Part shown: in pieces, positions 1 through 13,600 of the stretch
Layout: each line of letters begins with the position of its first letter
Numbering within the stretch: position 1 is the stretch's first letter
Assembly (NCBI GenBank): GCA_903813345.2
Contig: CAIIXF020000002.1
Location: 8,393,555 to 8,457,554 of the forward strand
DNA: 64,000 bases
Direction: 5' to 3'
Source: Owenia fusiformis
Lineage: Eukaryota > Annelida > Polychaeta > Sabellida > Oweniidae
Position numbers and translations under genes: made by a program
Notes under the pieces: model-generated
The model's input: only the letters and a program-made list of their open reading frames with translations
What the model was told of the DNA's origin: nothing
Databases searched by the model: none

Positions 1-984
1 AATTAGGCTTGGACCCACCTGAAAATCCATTTGCACCCACTTGGAAATGAGAAAAATCATAAAATATTGGCATATTTTGACCAATTTGGGCTGAATTGTG
101 AAAATGAGAATTTTGCAACCACCTAAGAAAAAATCTTTGGGAGATCACTGTTCCTTAAGAAATTATTTTTATATCAATGGATTATGGGAAAAGAAGAGCT
201 AACCTGATGACATGGATATTAAGTACAAAAACACATTTATATGCCCATATTCTATTTATGTCTACAATATGGCATATACATGTAGTTTCACATTACTAAT
301 AAAACTGGAAAATCAAATTACAGTAGTCATAAAAAGGCTTTCTGTAGAGATGAAAAAATCAATATGTTTTTAATATTTGCTACTGGCATATAGCATGTTA
401 AAAATGAGAATTAACTTGTTTTGAAATTTTAATTTTGAAGTTGTTATTTTATCTTGTGACTCTAAATCCATTGAGACATTTGTGTTTTTTGAATGACTTA
501 AGAAATGATTGTGACATTGCCTTGAATGTATATATTTTATTTATGTTTGTCTCAATGGTGGCAGGTGTATGCATAACGCAGTAAATATTTCCTCACATTT
601 CATGTCTATTTCATGCTTTTTCTCTCTAAAATTTGAATGAAGTACCTCATTTTCTTGTATTTCTATACAATTTAGAGTGTGAACTACATGCCTGTTTACT
701 TTATCCGTTGCTGATTCCACTCTTTTCCACACATTTTTCAATTTAAAAATATGAACATGTGGTTATTTTCATGCGGGCTCTGTTCAAGTGGAAGCATGTC
801 AGTTATTGATTCATTCTGTTTATTATGTTGAAACAGTTGTGAAGTATTGATAATTTTTCATATTTCATATTGCTTTTTATAACACGTGTTGAATAGACTG
901 AATGCAGAAAAACATAAGACGTAATATTGACATGAGCTCTGGAGGATAAAATAGTATTTTAAGTATGATTTTTTGCATTTTTGT

Positions 985-1140
985 TATGTCACCACCACAA
1001 ATGGTGACATATTGTTATAGTCTCCATTTTTTGTGGACAGCGTTCTGCAGGCAGCGTCTGTAACAAATGGCAGGTGGTGATATTTTGTATGTTAACGCCT
1101 TATTTGCTTACATTGCTCTACCATATGTAGATAAGTTATT
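985..1140. repeat. Dispersed repeat with GTCACCACC / GGTGGTGACA ends
   Basis: The block holds TGTCACCACCACAAATGGTGAC, then 'tctgtaacaaatggcaggtggtgat' spelled in pieces, followed by 'atgttaacgcctt'. Related blocks occur at about 31065-31220, 33885-34015 (opposite strand) and, in part, 63108-63150. I read it as a dispersed repeat family; its class is not clear. Confidence 0.55.
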
Positions 1141-1243
1141 GTATTGAGAGAAAACATATTTGATAATACTGTATATAAATGTCTAATTTTTAAATATTTT
1201 TGCTTGCAGTTTCCCCGTTTAAGTATTCCCGTGTCCCATCTCC

Positions 1244-1693
1244 ATGACCTGCTGTGAAGCGGATGATTCAGACACTGAAATGCCAAGAGAGAAAGATCAT
1301 ATGAGCATGACGGAACTCGAAGCACCAATCAATGGCCACCCAGAAATGGACAGAGGTAGCATGGCCGCAGATAACAAAAAACGCTACAAGCATCACCGTA
1401 ACCTTATATGGTCATTATTCGCGACAGTAATCGGATGCCCATTATGTGGAGTCGTTGCAGTATATTACGCAATTACATCAGCTGATTCCTGGGATTATGG
1501 CGATATTAAGGACTCACGCCGAAGGGCTAGATTATCGATGAGGTGGTCAATGTATAGCATGTGTACATTCTTATTGGTCCTTGCGGGTGTAGTTGCCGCT
1601 GTTGTATATGCCGTCTTAGGACTTATGCCAATGATGAAAGACTTCAAAATGAACATCGGGATTGTCGGTCCGCTAGAAGTGGATATAGTTTAA
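1244..1693 (+). CDS. CD225/dispanin (IFITM-like) family membrane protein, 149 aa
   Basis: A single coding exon begins after a 3' splice site (TTGCTTGCAG ending at 1209). An in-frame TAA lies between the splice site and the ATG at 1244, so the start is well supported and the 5' UTR is split by an intron that runs out of the window's left part. The N-terminal 45 residues are acidic and polar. Residues about 52-78 form a first hydrophobic segment with GCPLCG, a Cys-Pro-containing motif typical of CD225 proteins. A basic cytosolic loop follows (DSRRRARLSMRW, matching the family's A..S..AK pattern), then a second transmembrane helix at about 100-128. The family includes vertebrate IFITM and PRRT proteins, which are small dual-hydrophobic-segment membrane proteins. 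Family membership is fairly sure; an antiviral or trafficking role here would be inference. Confidence 0.8.
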   Translation: MTCCEADDSDTEMPREKDHMSMTELEAPINGHPEMDRGSMAADNKKRYKHHRNLIWSLFATVIGCPLCGVVAVYYAITSADSWDYGDIKDSRRRARLSMRWSMYSMCTFLLVLAGVVAAVVYAVLGLMPMMKDFKMNIGIVGPLEVDIV

Positions 1694-3398
1694 GCTTCAT
1701 GGTAAATGGATATAGATGGAGTTTAAAATATTATGTATGCAAAATTGATGCTTTTCGTCACTACACAAAATCATTAAGTGTTTTAAACAAAAAGTTTATA
1801 TACAAAATATGGATACAAACCACTAAATCTACATGAATAATGAAAGATGATGGAGATAAAAGTATTAGAATATGCACAAAGGAACACTATGAATTACATA
1901 TATACTGGTATATGCCTATTGGGATAATGGATGTACATACTTACTTTGGAACTATTTCATGGAAAAACTAGGAGTCATTAACCCATGTAGAAAAGCTTGC
2001 CCCTTTGAGACACTGAATGTCATCAAGAATTCGGACTATTTAAAACTTCATATATGCAACAGCGTGCAGCCATCAAGATCAAGATGTATACAAAAACATA
2101 CAGCAAAATATGCAATTCGTTAGAGCTGAATTTGACACCATCATAGTTATATAATATGACATCAAATCAACATATGTATATTGTTTGACGTGTCATTTTG
2201 ACTGAAGCGTATGTTATTGTATGTATAACATACATATTGTCTGTATTATATTACTGTACAAAAATGTGTTGTTGATTGGATGATATTGTATGTAATACTT
2301 AATATATTGTATATAAATATCACAAAACCACAGCACAAAGTGCCGCCTATAAGGGTACAAATAAATGGTCCAATTTTGTAAAGACAATGTCCTGAGTATT
2401 AAAGCAAATATGCCCTGCACCCATTGGAGTCTTGGTGCACCAATCTGAAAGCCCATTTGCACCCATTTGAGTCTCGGTGCACCCAGCTGAAAGTTCATGC
2501 ACTCATATGAGAATTAATGCACCAAGCTGAAATTCCATGTGCACCCATTTGAGATTTTCAGTACACCTAGCCGAAAGTCCATATGAGAATTACAGCCTAC
2601 ACAGTACACGCTGGAAGTCAATTTGAGCCATCTATTTAGTGCCTTGGGTATTATTTGTACAAAATGCAAAAAAAAGATTTAAAGATCTTTAACTCATTGT
2701 TAGAATCAGGTTTTATATTGCTCTTTTTGTTAAGAAATGTACAGAGTGACCCATGTGAGTTAAGTTAATGGTGCCCATGTACAGGGTGAACCAAACCCAT
2801 GTAAATTGTAAAAGGTGACCCATATTTACAGGGTGAACAATCTCAGTCAAACCATTTTTAGAAATTTAGAATTTTGAGTTGAGATACAAGAGGCCAGTAC
2901 ATACAAAACTGTATTACAATTTACAAATGCACGTAGGCATCAACTGTCTTGTAAGTACACTACCCACTGAAAGTTTGGCAACATAGATGCCCTATTCAAT
3001 AACATGTTAAAGCCTGTTTGGGCCCTCAATTACAACAAGGGGCAGACATTTTCCTGAAAGATTAAATGGAATTTTGCAAATTGTCAAAATAGTAATTAAT
3101 AAATTGCCAAATGAAGGGTTTAGGTTTCCAAACTTTTTGAGGAGAGTGTAACTACTTGTAAATATATACTGTACATACATGTATATTTTCTAGTATTACA
3201 TACCCAGCGAAGCATTTGTATTGAAGTCAATGGAGCTGAAGGTCGGCTATATATTCCTGTATAGCCGCCAAACCTTTTACCATGACAATCTTATGACGTC
3301 ATCGGGACGTCATGTTTCATTTCTTCCTAATTTCACTCGCACACAGACACGTGGCGTCATTGATATAACGTAGCCATGATATAAAAGTATGTAATACA

Positions 3399-3517
3399 AC
3401 AGTTATGTCCGTATCATTGAATATATGCCTTCGGTCTGTCGTAATATAACCCTCGCAAGCTCGGGCTATATTGGTGACAGACCTCAGGCATATATTCAAT
3501 GATAGGGACATAACTGC
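3399..3517. repeat. Palindromic MITE-like hairpin
   Basis: The left arm acagttatgtccgtatca at about 3400 is matched in reverse complement by the right arm ending near 3517. Each arm is about 42 bp (tgaatatatgcct...ggtctgtc) and they flank a 30-bp loop. Confidence 0.7.
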
Positions 3518-4840
3518 TAAATATGTTATAATGGTCTCAAAGTATATTTCTTTTATTGGTATATACTGTAACTATATCATATCAAACTATGATCATTTAT
3601 CATAACCTGAAATGCAGTACTGACATCCCCCAAAATAAATATAGTTTGGTATATAGGTTCTCAAAGGTTTCGTTAGAATTTCTCATGTAAGGCAATATAA
3701 ATGAAAACTTAACAGACAAGATTATTAGCATTCATGATTTAGAATATTGAAACAGTCGCAGAATATCATCAAGATAATGCGATTTTAGTCAAATCCACCC
3801 AAGAAAATTGCCTGCGTCTTATGAAACCCCAGCCTTTTAAGTAGAGTATTAACGATTCAGGGACGCCTGACCCCTCCTACCTATGTCGATTCTTAATATT
3901 TAACTGGACGAGGATTTAACCATGTACATGGTATGACCAAGTAATTTGCCTAAAGTATTAGTAAGTTGCTTCATACTTGAATAGTTTGATAAACATGAGA
4001 ATATTCAAATACAAATTCATTACTCCTGAGGAAGAATATGGGAGGTCAACTATGAGCCAAATAAAAATAACCCTTACAGGAGATTGCCTAAAGAAATCTC
4101 TTGCATAATCACATATTAAAGTAGATCATAACTTTTAGCTTCTAACTTAAAATGGAGTTTCAACTTCAGAGACTGCTGGTTTTCTATTAAAATGTGATTT
4201 CCGAGGAAACAACTTGCCGTATTGAAATAAATTGTTGTAAAAATCAGCTCTCATTTTCATTTTTTTAAAAAGCTTGCGCTCGCTCAATGATCAATTTTGA
4301 TGATGCATTTTGTAAAACGCTAAGTGCCTTAAATATGAAAACCATGTCTTCCTGAACATGAATACAGCAATTTTTATTTGCTAAAATTGTTTTTGGAGAA
4401 AGATACGTTGTAATTTTTATTCATTGAATGTTAGTCTTACTAGAGGCCTCTCCAAGAAGTATAGAAAATGTTACAATCATGGCACACTATAGCGTAATGC
4501 AAACCAAATTTACTTGTACTATGTTAAGAGCCCTTTTAATTTTGCAGGTGTTTTTTAGAAAATACATATGGCAGAAATGGTATGTATGAGCCAAAACTAA
4601 AATTGTAACAATTCTTTAGAAAGATTGCTTTTTAGATCTGATTCTGCCATTAGTTGCACTAATTCAAACCTGAATACATCAGATGTGTTTTCAGTTAGCA
4701 GTCAATGTATATGATCTAGAAGTGGTCTAGAGATTCATAATAAAGGACTATATATATGATCTATTTTATTTGTAAATATTATTATGTTGCTTGAGTTTGT
4801 TGATAGATGAAGAATCAAATGTTAGACCCACATAGCTCAA

Positions 4841-4955
4841 TAAGAGGGAGAACAACCCAGAATTCAAAGATAAACCTATCTTTGTATGGTCCTTTTGGTT
4901 AATTTATACATGAAGATTAAGTTCACCTTTGAATTCTAGGTATTTCCCCTCTTTA
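4841..4955. repeat. Short MITE-like inverted repeat
   Basis: Left end taagagggagaacaaccc plus agaattcaaag pairs with the right end ctttgaattctaggtatt plus tcccctctttag. Arms of about 28 bp with a few mismatches enclose about 55 bp. Confidence 0.6.
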
Positions 4956-5883
4956 GGAAAACTGTCTGTTTTCCTGTGATTCATTTTTGGAAAGCAACCA
5001 CTTGGCCAGGCTCTCTTTTAACTCTTAAATCTGTAAATATACCTTTCCAGTCCCCACCAGCTTTTCACGTAAGAAGCTAGCGTATGTTGGTCCGATCTAT
5101 GGTGTCATGTGTGGAGGTTTCAGTGTTAAGTAACAAAAGCCTAAGAACTTTTCAGAAATATTTTTGCTTGGACACAGTGCCATGACACCATGAATCGGAT
5201 TAAAATATCCTGGTTTCTTAGGTTTATCAAAAGATGGCATCACTTCCTGAAAACGTCTACTGCAGTACAAAATGTCAAAATAAAATTTTTCAGTCAGATT
5301 GGCATAATGATTTGACCAGCATAACCAGGCAGACAGCTTAACAGAGAGTTACGTGTACATTCCAAGGGATATATTCATAGTTCTAAGAGGAAAGATGTAA
5401 ATATTTACTATGTACTGATTCCATTTCCATCATTAATGCCGGACCACTTTCCATTTAACTTTGTCATAAATTATTTGATTTTATTTCAATTTTCTTCTGA
5501 TGAGATACTGCATGAAGTAAAACTTAAATTCCAATGAGTGGGATGGATATCATACCTTCCCACAAACTGGCTCAAGCATGAGATATGGAAATTACTCAAT
5601 GTGAGGTTTGGGATATTGTGATTATCTCAAGGCCAATATAATGTATCTGCCCCAGTTCTGAGGGTAGATAAATGATATTGGAGTATGACTATAACAATAA
5701 GCCGATACTCAAGGCGGTGATATCCTTTAATGTAGAACACAAAGAATTGTTAAAAAAGCTATACTCATTATTATTTATTCACATATTTCAACATACATGA
5801 CTTCTAAACTTGCATTCATAAAATGAATATTCCTGTATACAGTTGTATATTATATTAAATAGCTACATTCCTGTTGTTATAAA

Positions 5884-6064
5884 TACAGTAAAACCTGTAA
5901 AGTGGAACACCTCTTTAGGTGGAACACCTCCATAAGTGGAACACTCTTTTAAGTCCCGCAACCTATTGACTTATTGTTAAACCAACCTCTGCTCGTGGAA
6001 TACCACCCATGTTGAACACTTAGTGGTACCAAAAGTGTTTTCGACTAACACAGATTCTACTGTA
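5884..6064. mobile_element. Pogo/Tigger-like MITE copy A
   Basis: It starts TACAGTAAAACCTGTAAAG and ends GATTCTACTGTA, flanked by TA. The internal sequence has several GTGGAACACC repeats. The same terminal pattern recurs at 28478-28618, 30448-30630 and at the right end of 39262-39753. CAGT(A/G)(A/G)AACCT termini with TA duplication are typical of pogo-type Tc1/mariner elements; no transposase is present. Confidence 0.65.
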
Positions 6065-6230
6065 ATATGATATGATGAGACTACAATCTTTCTGACTAAG
6101 ACACATATGACCAAATAAGGTCATATCCGAAATGAATATACTTTAAGTATATTGTATAATCCCAGACCATATAAGGTATCATTTACACTATGAGTCGACC
6201 TGAAATCAAACGCATCTGAAGGTCTTAATT

Positions 6231-6447
6231 AATAAAGGAAGAATCAGATCTATAGGCAGTTACAAAATTGCAAGCCACGTGTTTAAATTCTCCCAAAAAT
6301 AAATACGGTGACCACATTTGTAGAAAACCTTAGTTTCTCAAAAATGCACATTGAGTGTTTTTGAAAAAAAAATGATAGGAGCCAAAAGATCTCAAATTGG
6401 AACAAGTCTTCTTCGGGTTGCTTGCTAGATCTGATACTACCTTTATT
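6231..6447. mobile_element. MITE-like repeat, family with AGAATCAGAT termini
   Basis: Left end aataaaggaagaatcagatc and right end gatctgatactaccttta are inverted. A second copy with the same internal order (caattc..cccaaaaataa, a run of 'aaaacctta', 'ggagccaaaag') lies at 14132-14525. It is non-coding. Confidence 0.55.
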
Positions 6448-7556
6448 TACAAATATATCAAGAAAAAACATTTTGTTCTAGTTTCATAATTAGACTCAAC
6501 CATAATGTTAGTCACATGAGTTGCCCGAGGCTTTCACTTTAGTTCCATAACAAGGCTCAGCACTATTTAACAATTTAAATTCATTCACAAAAAAGGCTAC
6601 AGCCTCCATGAAAATATTATACCTATGTATAAAAACATCCAAAATGCAGTAATGTGTGTAAATAGTATATACATAACTCTATGTATTGCAAAAATTCCCA
6701 TACAGTGAAAAATGTATCTTGCAATATTTAAATTAACTGCCTGATTGGCTTAATTTTGTAAAATACAATTTAGATCTAGCCAACTACATGCCTTTTTTCT
6801 TTATTCATTTTCGATTCCACACTTTTTGTGTTTCAGAACATGTCTCGATGAAATTTGTTTACATTTGTCAACCATGAAATTTTCACCAGTTTTTTCTCGA
6901 CAGGGTGCCAAATCCTAATGCTACCTTTTTTATCAAAATATCTCAACATTTCATATGGAGAGGGTCCAAAGTTTTTCAGCAGAGTGTGTCACTCAGTTGC
7001 TCCCATTTTTGTCAGATCACTCACTGACGTGTGTCAATTTCATTAATTTTTTACCAACCTTTAATGCTGGTTCCATAATGAGAGTCAACCTTTAATCCCA
7101 GTTTCATAATGACACACAACCTTTAATCCCAGTTTCACATTGACACACAACCTTAAATACCTGTTCCATATTTTGCCCACAATTTTTCAGTTTAGAGATC
7201 AAAATTTTTCCATTTTCATTGCTCGTCCCATGAAGTTGTTCACTTGGTTGTTTGATAATCCATATCCTGTTTCCTGTTTGATGAGATTGGACAGGAACAT
7301 GATTCCCTATAAAACACGATACATTCATTTTTAATTCATTTATATCGATTTTTGGAATTTAGCAATAAAAAAGGCAGATTAAAGATAATTCTTTGATGTA
7401 AGGTTTAGTGTTAAACGGTTCTAACAAATTCTGATTTCTGCATTTTTGATCTTGAATTTCAACTTTTATACATGACCCCATATCTAAATTCTTATTCGGA
7501 AAGTAAAGTTAGGATTAAAGGAGGATTGCAGGGGCTCCCAGGGTTCCAACTCAATA

Positions 7557-7590
7557 TTGACCTTGACCTTGATCGACCTTGACCTTGAAC
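7557..7590. repeat. TGACCT microsatellite with nuclear-receptor-like half-sites
   Basis: TGACCTTGACCTTGATCGACC and a continuing TTGACCTTGA run just downstream of aminotransferase exon 13. It reads as a short (TGACCT)n simple repeat. The extended half-site TCAAGGTCA is present on the minus strand. Confidence 0.6.
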
Positions 7591-7637
7591 TTTGAAAGTG
7601 CAATTCCAATATGACTAAAACAAAGAATGCCACAAAC

Positions 7638-10600
7638 CTGGTCTATTTCCTGTGGAGTGAGGTTGCTAAAGCTGGCTCTAACAAAGGCACATTGCTCATC
7701 AGAGAATGCCAAGAAAACACTACCTGGCACAACTAGCACCTAATAACAAGAGAAATATGTCTTACTCTTTAGAACAAAAAAATAGATTTTGTAATCGCAT
7801 CCATGATTACATATATTTTTGATTTATCAATACATCATTTGTAAAATGTGAAAGGATGAGAGTCCCTAAAAACCCTATTATATATAAATACATGGAGATT
7901 TTTGTAGATTTTTTGTAGATAAAAATGTACTTACCATTTTATAATTTAAATAATAATTGCTAATATAACCCTTCATACTCAAGTTATTAAAATGCCAACT
8001 CAAGTTTGAGGTTTCATTTCACTTACATTATTTTTTAAACCTTTATCTTTGATGGTCTCTCTTGAATCCTTGATGTTGTTGATGCGTATCCATAGATACA
8101 TGCCACCAGAGGGCTCTGACCATTCAGCCATACCTAGAAATAGATGGAGCTTTGAAGATATTACAAAGGAGGCATGTTCCCAGAAATCTTAGGTATGTGA
8201 AAATTAAATCATGTTCTCAAATGTCTTGGATAAGGGATAATTAATGCAGGTGCCTAAATTAAACAGACAAAGGAGCTATATCCCCAAATGCCCAAGACAC
8301 ATGACCAAGAGGATAAATTCAACTCTGAAGTATTCATTTTTACGCATAAAAATGTATTGAAATTTATATTCCATACAGACCTGTTCAAGGATTTTTTACT
8401 AAAATCACCAGTTTTTAAAGTATATTTTCTCATCAACAGTTAACCCAAATTAATTGAAACTCTACATATGTAAAGGACACATCATCAGCTTTCCAAAAAA
8501 ATAAATTTAGTTGCCATAGCAACAGTGGTTGCTATGGTAACCATGGGAACAATATAGTCAAAAATCTCATTTTTACCCCCCAAAGATCAATTTGGTGAAA
8601 AATATTTTTTTCAAATCAATGTTAAAAGTGATAAAAACCATATTTATAAGTAATTTGATGGAAAATAAGGTATTTTAGGGTATTTAATAGCACATTTGAC
8701 CATTACATGTACTAATTGAAAGGGTTTTTAGCGATTTTACTAAAAATCTGAGATTTTCAGCTATTTTGGGTGTGTTTTATGGTGATTACACCATATTGAT
8801 TCATAGGATGACTTGAGAATAATATGAATTCAACAAGGTATTGTATAATAATGCCCTGGGAGTTTAAAATTACAACAGCTGTTACAATTGTATGAAAAGA
8901 TAACTGTTGCCATGGTAACAACCATTTTGGTTCATTGTACTGTATCTCTCAAAAACACATAATGCACATCTGTTTTAAATAATGTATGTTGTATTATATG
9001 TATTATTATTCAAGTCAATAAATAAATATATATATATATATTATTATTATACATCTAATGATTAATAAATATAATAAGTTATTATTTGTTGCTATGGTAA
9101 CTTGTTTACTACCCTTTAACTACTGTACTAGTAAATATATATTCTTACATCACTCGAAAACAAAATGATATAACTCGGCCAAATTTTATCGGATTTTGCT
9201 CATTTTTGCACCAAAATGATCAGAATAAAATGCATAATATAGTAGCGATGTATAGATACTGTACCATACATATGGAAAACATAATGTAATACAATGTATG
9301 TCAGTATCAAGACAAATGGTTTCCACCCAGAATGCATTTTAAACAATGTCACCAACCCAAGGAGGATTGGCTCCCAGAGTGCACCACCGATATTCTGTCC
9401 CATATATGGGTATGTCGTAATACAAAATTCGAATTCAAACAGCCGCCATTTTGTTCACTTCAACATTTAAATCGTGAATTTTGGTCTTATTTCCAAACGA
9501 AAAATTCCAAAACTCACAAGAAATGATCGAGATATTGGTTCGAATCTTTTGAACTGTTTATTTTGAATTTATAGTCGGTTTTAATTTCAGAAAATAACGA
9601 CATTTCGACGTTTTCATTGTTGGAAAATATCGAGTTTCGATCCTGGGAGCCAATCCTCCTTGTCACCAACCTATAAGTTCTAAGAATGGGCTGTACATCT
9701 ACCCTGATAATAAAAAAGGTGAACATTAATGGTGGTGATTACACCATATAGTCACTTTTTGATAGTGACAGAAACAAAACATTCAATTTATTTAAAAACA
9801 TCAAAAATGTTTCTCTTATCTCCATACACAAGGCCTAGTAGCTCAATTAAGTTATCTTTTAATTTTAAAATAGTATGTACTCTACCTCTTTCAGAAAAGG
9901 TGAAAAGGCTTTTGAATTCAACACTCTCATAAAAGGATGCTTTGATATAATTTATTTGAGATTTGAGGGCAAATTTCTTGTCAAGGAGGGTATGTTTATT
10001 CTTTAACAATAGATCAACTTGACCCTTTGTGACACATTTACCATCTGATGATATTGCATTTGCCAGTCTTTTTTCCCTATTTTCCCTGCTAAGTTTTTGT
10101 CGTTCAAAAATTAGTAACTTTGCTTGCCTATGAGGCTTGTTTTTTTCTGAAATGTGTTTTAAATGCTTTTTTATTGTCACAGTGGTATATTTCCTTTCCA
10201 ATTTTCGAGTTAAACTAATTGCATTTTGTAAAACCTGATTTTTTCTGACTTTATTAATAGTTTTATTTGCCCTCATGGCCACTTTACTGTTGATGGTATC
10301 CCAACGAGCACTTGGCTCTTTTTGTCTCTGCTGACTATACTGTCCCAGGTTAGATTCATTTCTGTCGCTGTGAGACTCTTTTCCACTCAACATTGATATC
10401 ATATGTGGAGTGGGAGAATAGTATATTCCTTCCTCAAAATATTCCTGAGAAATTTTCCTAAGGGCAGTAGCACCCAGGTTACAACCTGATATCAAATAGT
10501 CTATGGCTCTATCTATGATATTTTGTGAGTTTGAGAGTAACTGAGCTCCAACAGGCATGGACAATTTTTTTCCATCAGTTCTCAAGAACTCGCTATTGAA

Positions 10601-13600
10601 TAACGTTTTTTCTCCATTTAAAATTTCCCTTGCATTATTTTTATCTACATTTTGTAAAAATTGAAAAGCATTGTTAATGTAGGGTCCAACAGACAAAACG
10701 TCATGACTTTTTAACATAGTCATAAATTGTTTATGATATGAAGAGAAAGCATCTGCTGCTGTTAGTTGGGCTAAAACTTCATCATTTGCAAGGGCATTTT
10801 TGATTAAAATATCTTTGTTTCTTAGAGTGGCACCTTGTGAAAGAAGTTCCTCATAAAATTCAATGATATATGGAATAGCTTTAATGATCTTCCCAGACTC
10901 ATACTCATGTCTGTAGTGTTGTCAAGTTATTCATAGTGTGATCTACTGTACCCCTGGTAACTTTCCAAGTATTTCATATCTGAGTATTTTACTCATTCAG
11001 TGAAAGGGTATATATAGTGCGAGTAACAGAAGCACGTGGTCTGTTTTCTCGTTCGTGCTGTGTCGTGACGTCTGTTTCGTGTCCCTTGTGCTGTATACGT
11101 GGCTTGCTTTATAGATGTGTATACTGAGGTATTTATATTGTTTATTTCACATACTGTTGTCAAGTAAAAATAAACAACAGGTAATTATTTGTAACATAAA
11201 CAATTAATAAATTACAGCAAGCTACATTCAAGGTTTCTCTAAAAGAATTTGGTCAGTAGGTTCACAGTTGTATTTTAAACATTTCTATTTCATTGTACAC
11301 ATAGTAGAGTTTTGCTCAATTTATTTATAGTTTTTGAGACGAATATATTTTGAGGAAAGTGGACTACGTTCTCGAAAGTACCTTTATACTACGTTTGCCC
11401 TGTCGGAGTACCTAACCCAGAAGTGACATTAGATTTACTCCAACGCAATCTTCAGAATTCGGACTATATCGGAATATGATATGTGACCATATATCGATAT
11501 CCAGAGGGAGGTCTGCTGATATTATTAAGTATCTGATGCCAAGACTGTTTTGCTGTCTTAAATTTCAAATATAATGTTTGACTTTCCTAAAGTACTATTG
11601 TAAAACATTATCATAATAGTTTACCATTATTGTGTACAAATACATAGCATTATTCTTAAAATACTAATTTATGTCAAATATATCACTTTAACAGTTTATT
11701 GAACCTGACAACTTGACAAGTGTCTGTTCTTATTAACATAAGAAAATGTTGGAATATTGTAGTCTTTTTCAGCACACCAGCCTCTCCAGACATCCGCACG
11801 GCTAAACTCATTTTTATTGGCATGATCTGGACTAAAAACTGAACTTATTGTTTCAACAATCTTACCACCCATTGCCTCAAATGTTCTTCCTGGCCGCGCC
11901 ATATTGCTTTGCTCATACTTGCCTAATAACCCTAGATCTGGTTGTATTTGATGCATTCCCTCATAAAAGGATCTGCTTACTTTTGCACCAGAATGCATTT
12001 GGCAGGCACTCAGGTAAAGTTCTTTCAAATTGATGGTTTGCGCTGGTGTTAAGATATCCTCCTGAAGTAACTTTTTAAGACAGTCCAAATGTTCTAACTC
12101 CAATTCCCTATGAAGTTTTTTATTGACATGATCCCCCATGAATTCTGTTATGTATGCAATAGATTGTTTGGAAGAATTGGGAATATTAAGTTGATCTAAA
12201 ATAGATGTTGTTTTTTCCAAAGAGTTCTTTATATGATCTAGTTGAGCCTCTGATGTGTGGTTTGGAAGATTCTCTACCCTAGACTCAAGAGAATTGCCAT
12301 CATTAAAAGTCCATATGGTTGACACATGTTCTAGGCCTTTCCTTGTTGTTGTATCCTGGGCAACACGTATGCCATTCTGTGCTCTTGCCTCCATTTCAAG
12401 TCCAACTTGAGCATCACTTAGAAGGCCTCCGCGACGAACCATTCTGCCAGAAGTAGTTCTGAAATCAAATGTGAACAGTTTATTTAAAAAATCAATCTGG
12501 CATGGTACATTTGATACCAAGTGCCAACTGGTGCCACAGAAAGTGAAAATAGGCTGAATCATTTTTCTAATCAATAGGAATCCCTTGGATAAGACAAGTT
12601 AAAGTTTATTTTTCCAGATAGGTCTTGATGCAAGACTAAGGAATTGTCTAAAAACCTCTGATCATTATACCAATGCAATTAAACATTAATTATGTGAAGT
12701 TTATGTGTCTGTTTATAATTCAATTACTCTGCTACAGAATTAAACCATTATTGATTTTGCATCAAAATTATTGTACTATTACTTAATTTGGTCGCTGTTT
12801 TAATTTGGCGGATCCGCTAAATTCCCATAAGTGCGTTATAATATTGCAATTCCGCCAAATTAAGAACCCACCAAATGCATGTAATGATCAAGCAGCAAAT
12901 CGGCCAAAATAAGTAGGGCAAAATTAAGTAGAAGTATAGTACTCAAAATGGATTATAAACTTAAAAATGACAAATAAAGAAATGTATACCTCGATGGAGT
13001 ACATTCTAGTCTTTTACCACAGTATGCAGTCAACACAGTGTTTTGAATTTTACCAGCTATCGTTGCGTTGACCCCCATATTCTGTAACTCAGTTGTCACA
13101 AGCATTGTTTTATCATTATATGCACCTTTCTCAACAGTTTTAATCATTGATGACCTTCTTTGTCTATTTCTCTTCTTTATTTTTCTTAGACTTTTCTTTA
13201 AATTGTCTCTTTCTTTTGAAATTTGACTTATTGTTTCATTGTTTTTATTTAAATCTTCTTTCAAAGCATTGATAGTTGCATCTGATTTATTTGACATATG
13301 CTCAAATCTAATGTTCTGTTTCTGTAACTTTTTCATTGATAATTCCTCTTCATTTTTCATTTGGAGTTTTCTTTTTAAACTCAAAGTTTTGTTTTCTTTA
13401 TTAATCAATTGTTCTTTAAGTTTTTTCCTTTTCTGCTTTTCCTGTTGACATAATAATTCATTTTTGTCGATTAATAATTTCTATTTTTTAGACACAGTTT
13501 TCATGATTTGAATTGTTCTTTTACTTGTGTGACAAGAACTACAAAATACTAGTTTTCTTCGAGAAATTTTAGTTCCATTTGTCACATTAAAGGTTCTGTC

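Larger units (their letters stand above)
1694..7637. other. Intergenic region with 3' UTR and MITE-like repeats
   Basis: No convincing coding exon is seen. The start should hold the 3' UTR of the CD225 gene (an AATAAA lies near 2360). The final short exon of the minus-strand aminotransferase should also lie here but I could not identify it. The rest contains small palindromic repeats (3399-3517, 4841-4955, 5884-6064, 6231-6447, listed separately) and copies of 'gcacccac(c/t)tgaaa' repeats near 2420-2560, which also occur at 1-150 and 30185-30330. Confidence 0.6.

Noticed and set aside
5034-5220. Imperfect inverted similarity around 5.04-5.22 kb (gtccgat..atggtgtcatg, catgacaccat..cgga)
   Set aside because: Arms are short and interrupted; a repeat is possible but not firm enough to list.
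7551-7637. Reading through the exon-13 donor to a stop at 7551 as the aminotransferase C-terminus
   Set aside because: The sequence after the GT donor does not resemble the family's C-terminal helix, and CAG|GTTTGT is an acceptable donor; a further exon is more likely.
9530-9545. GGTTCGAATCT, a perfect tRNA B-box-like word
   Set aside because: No A box or cloverleaf is near; it lies inside the MULE-like MITE, so no tRNA or SINE is called.
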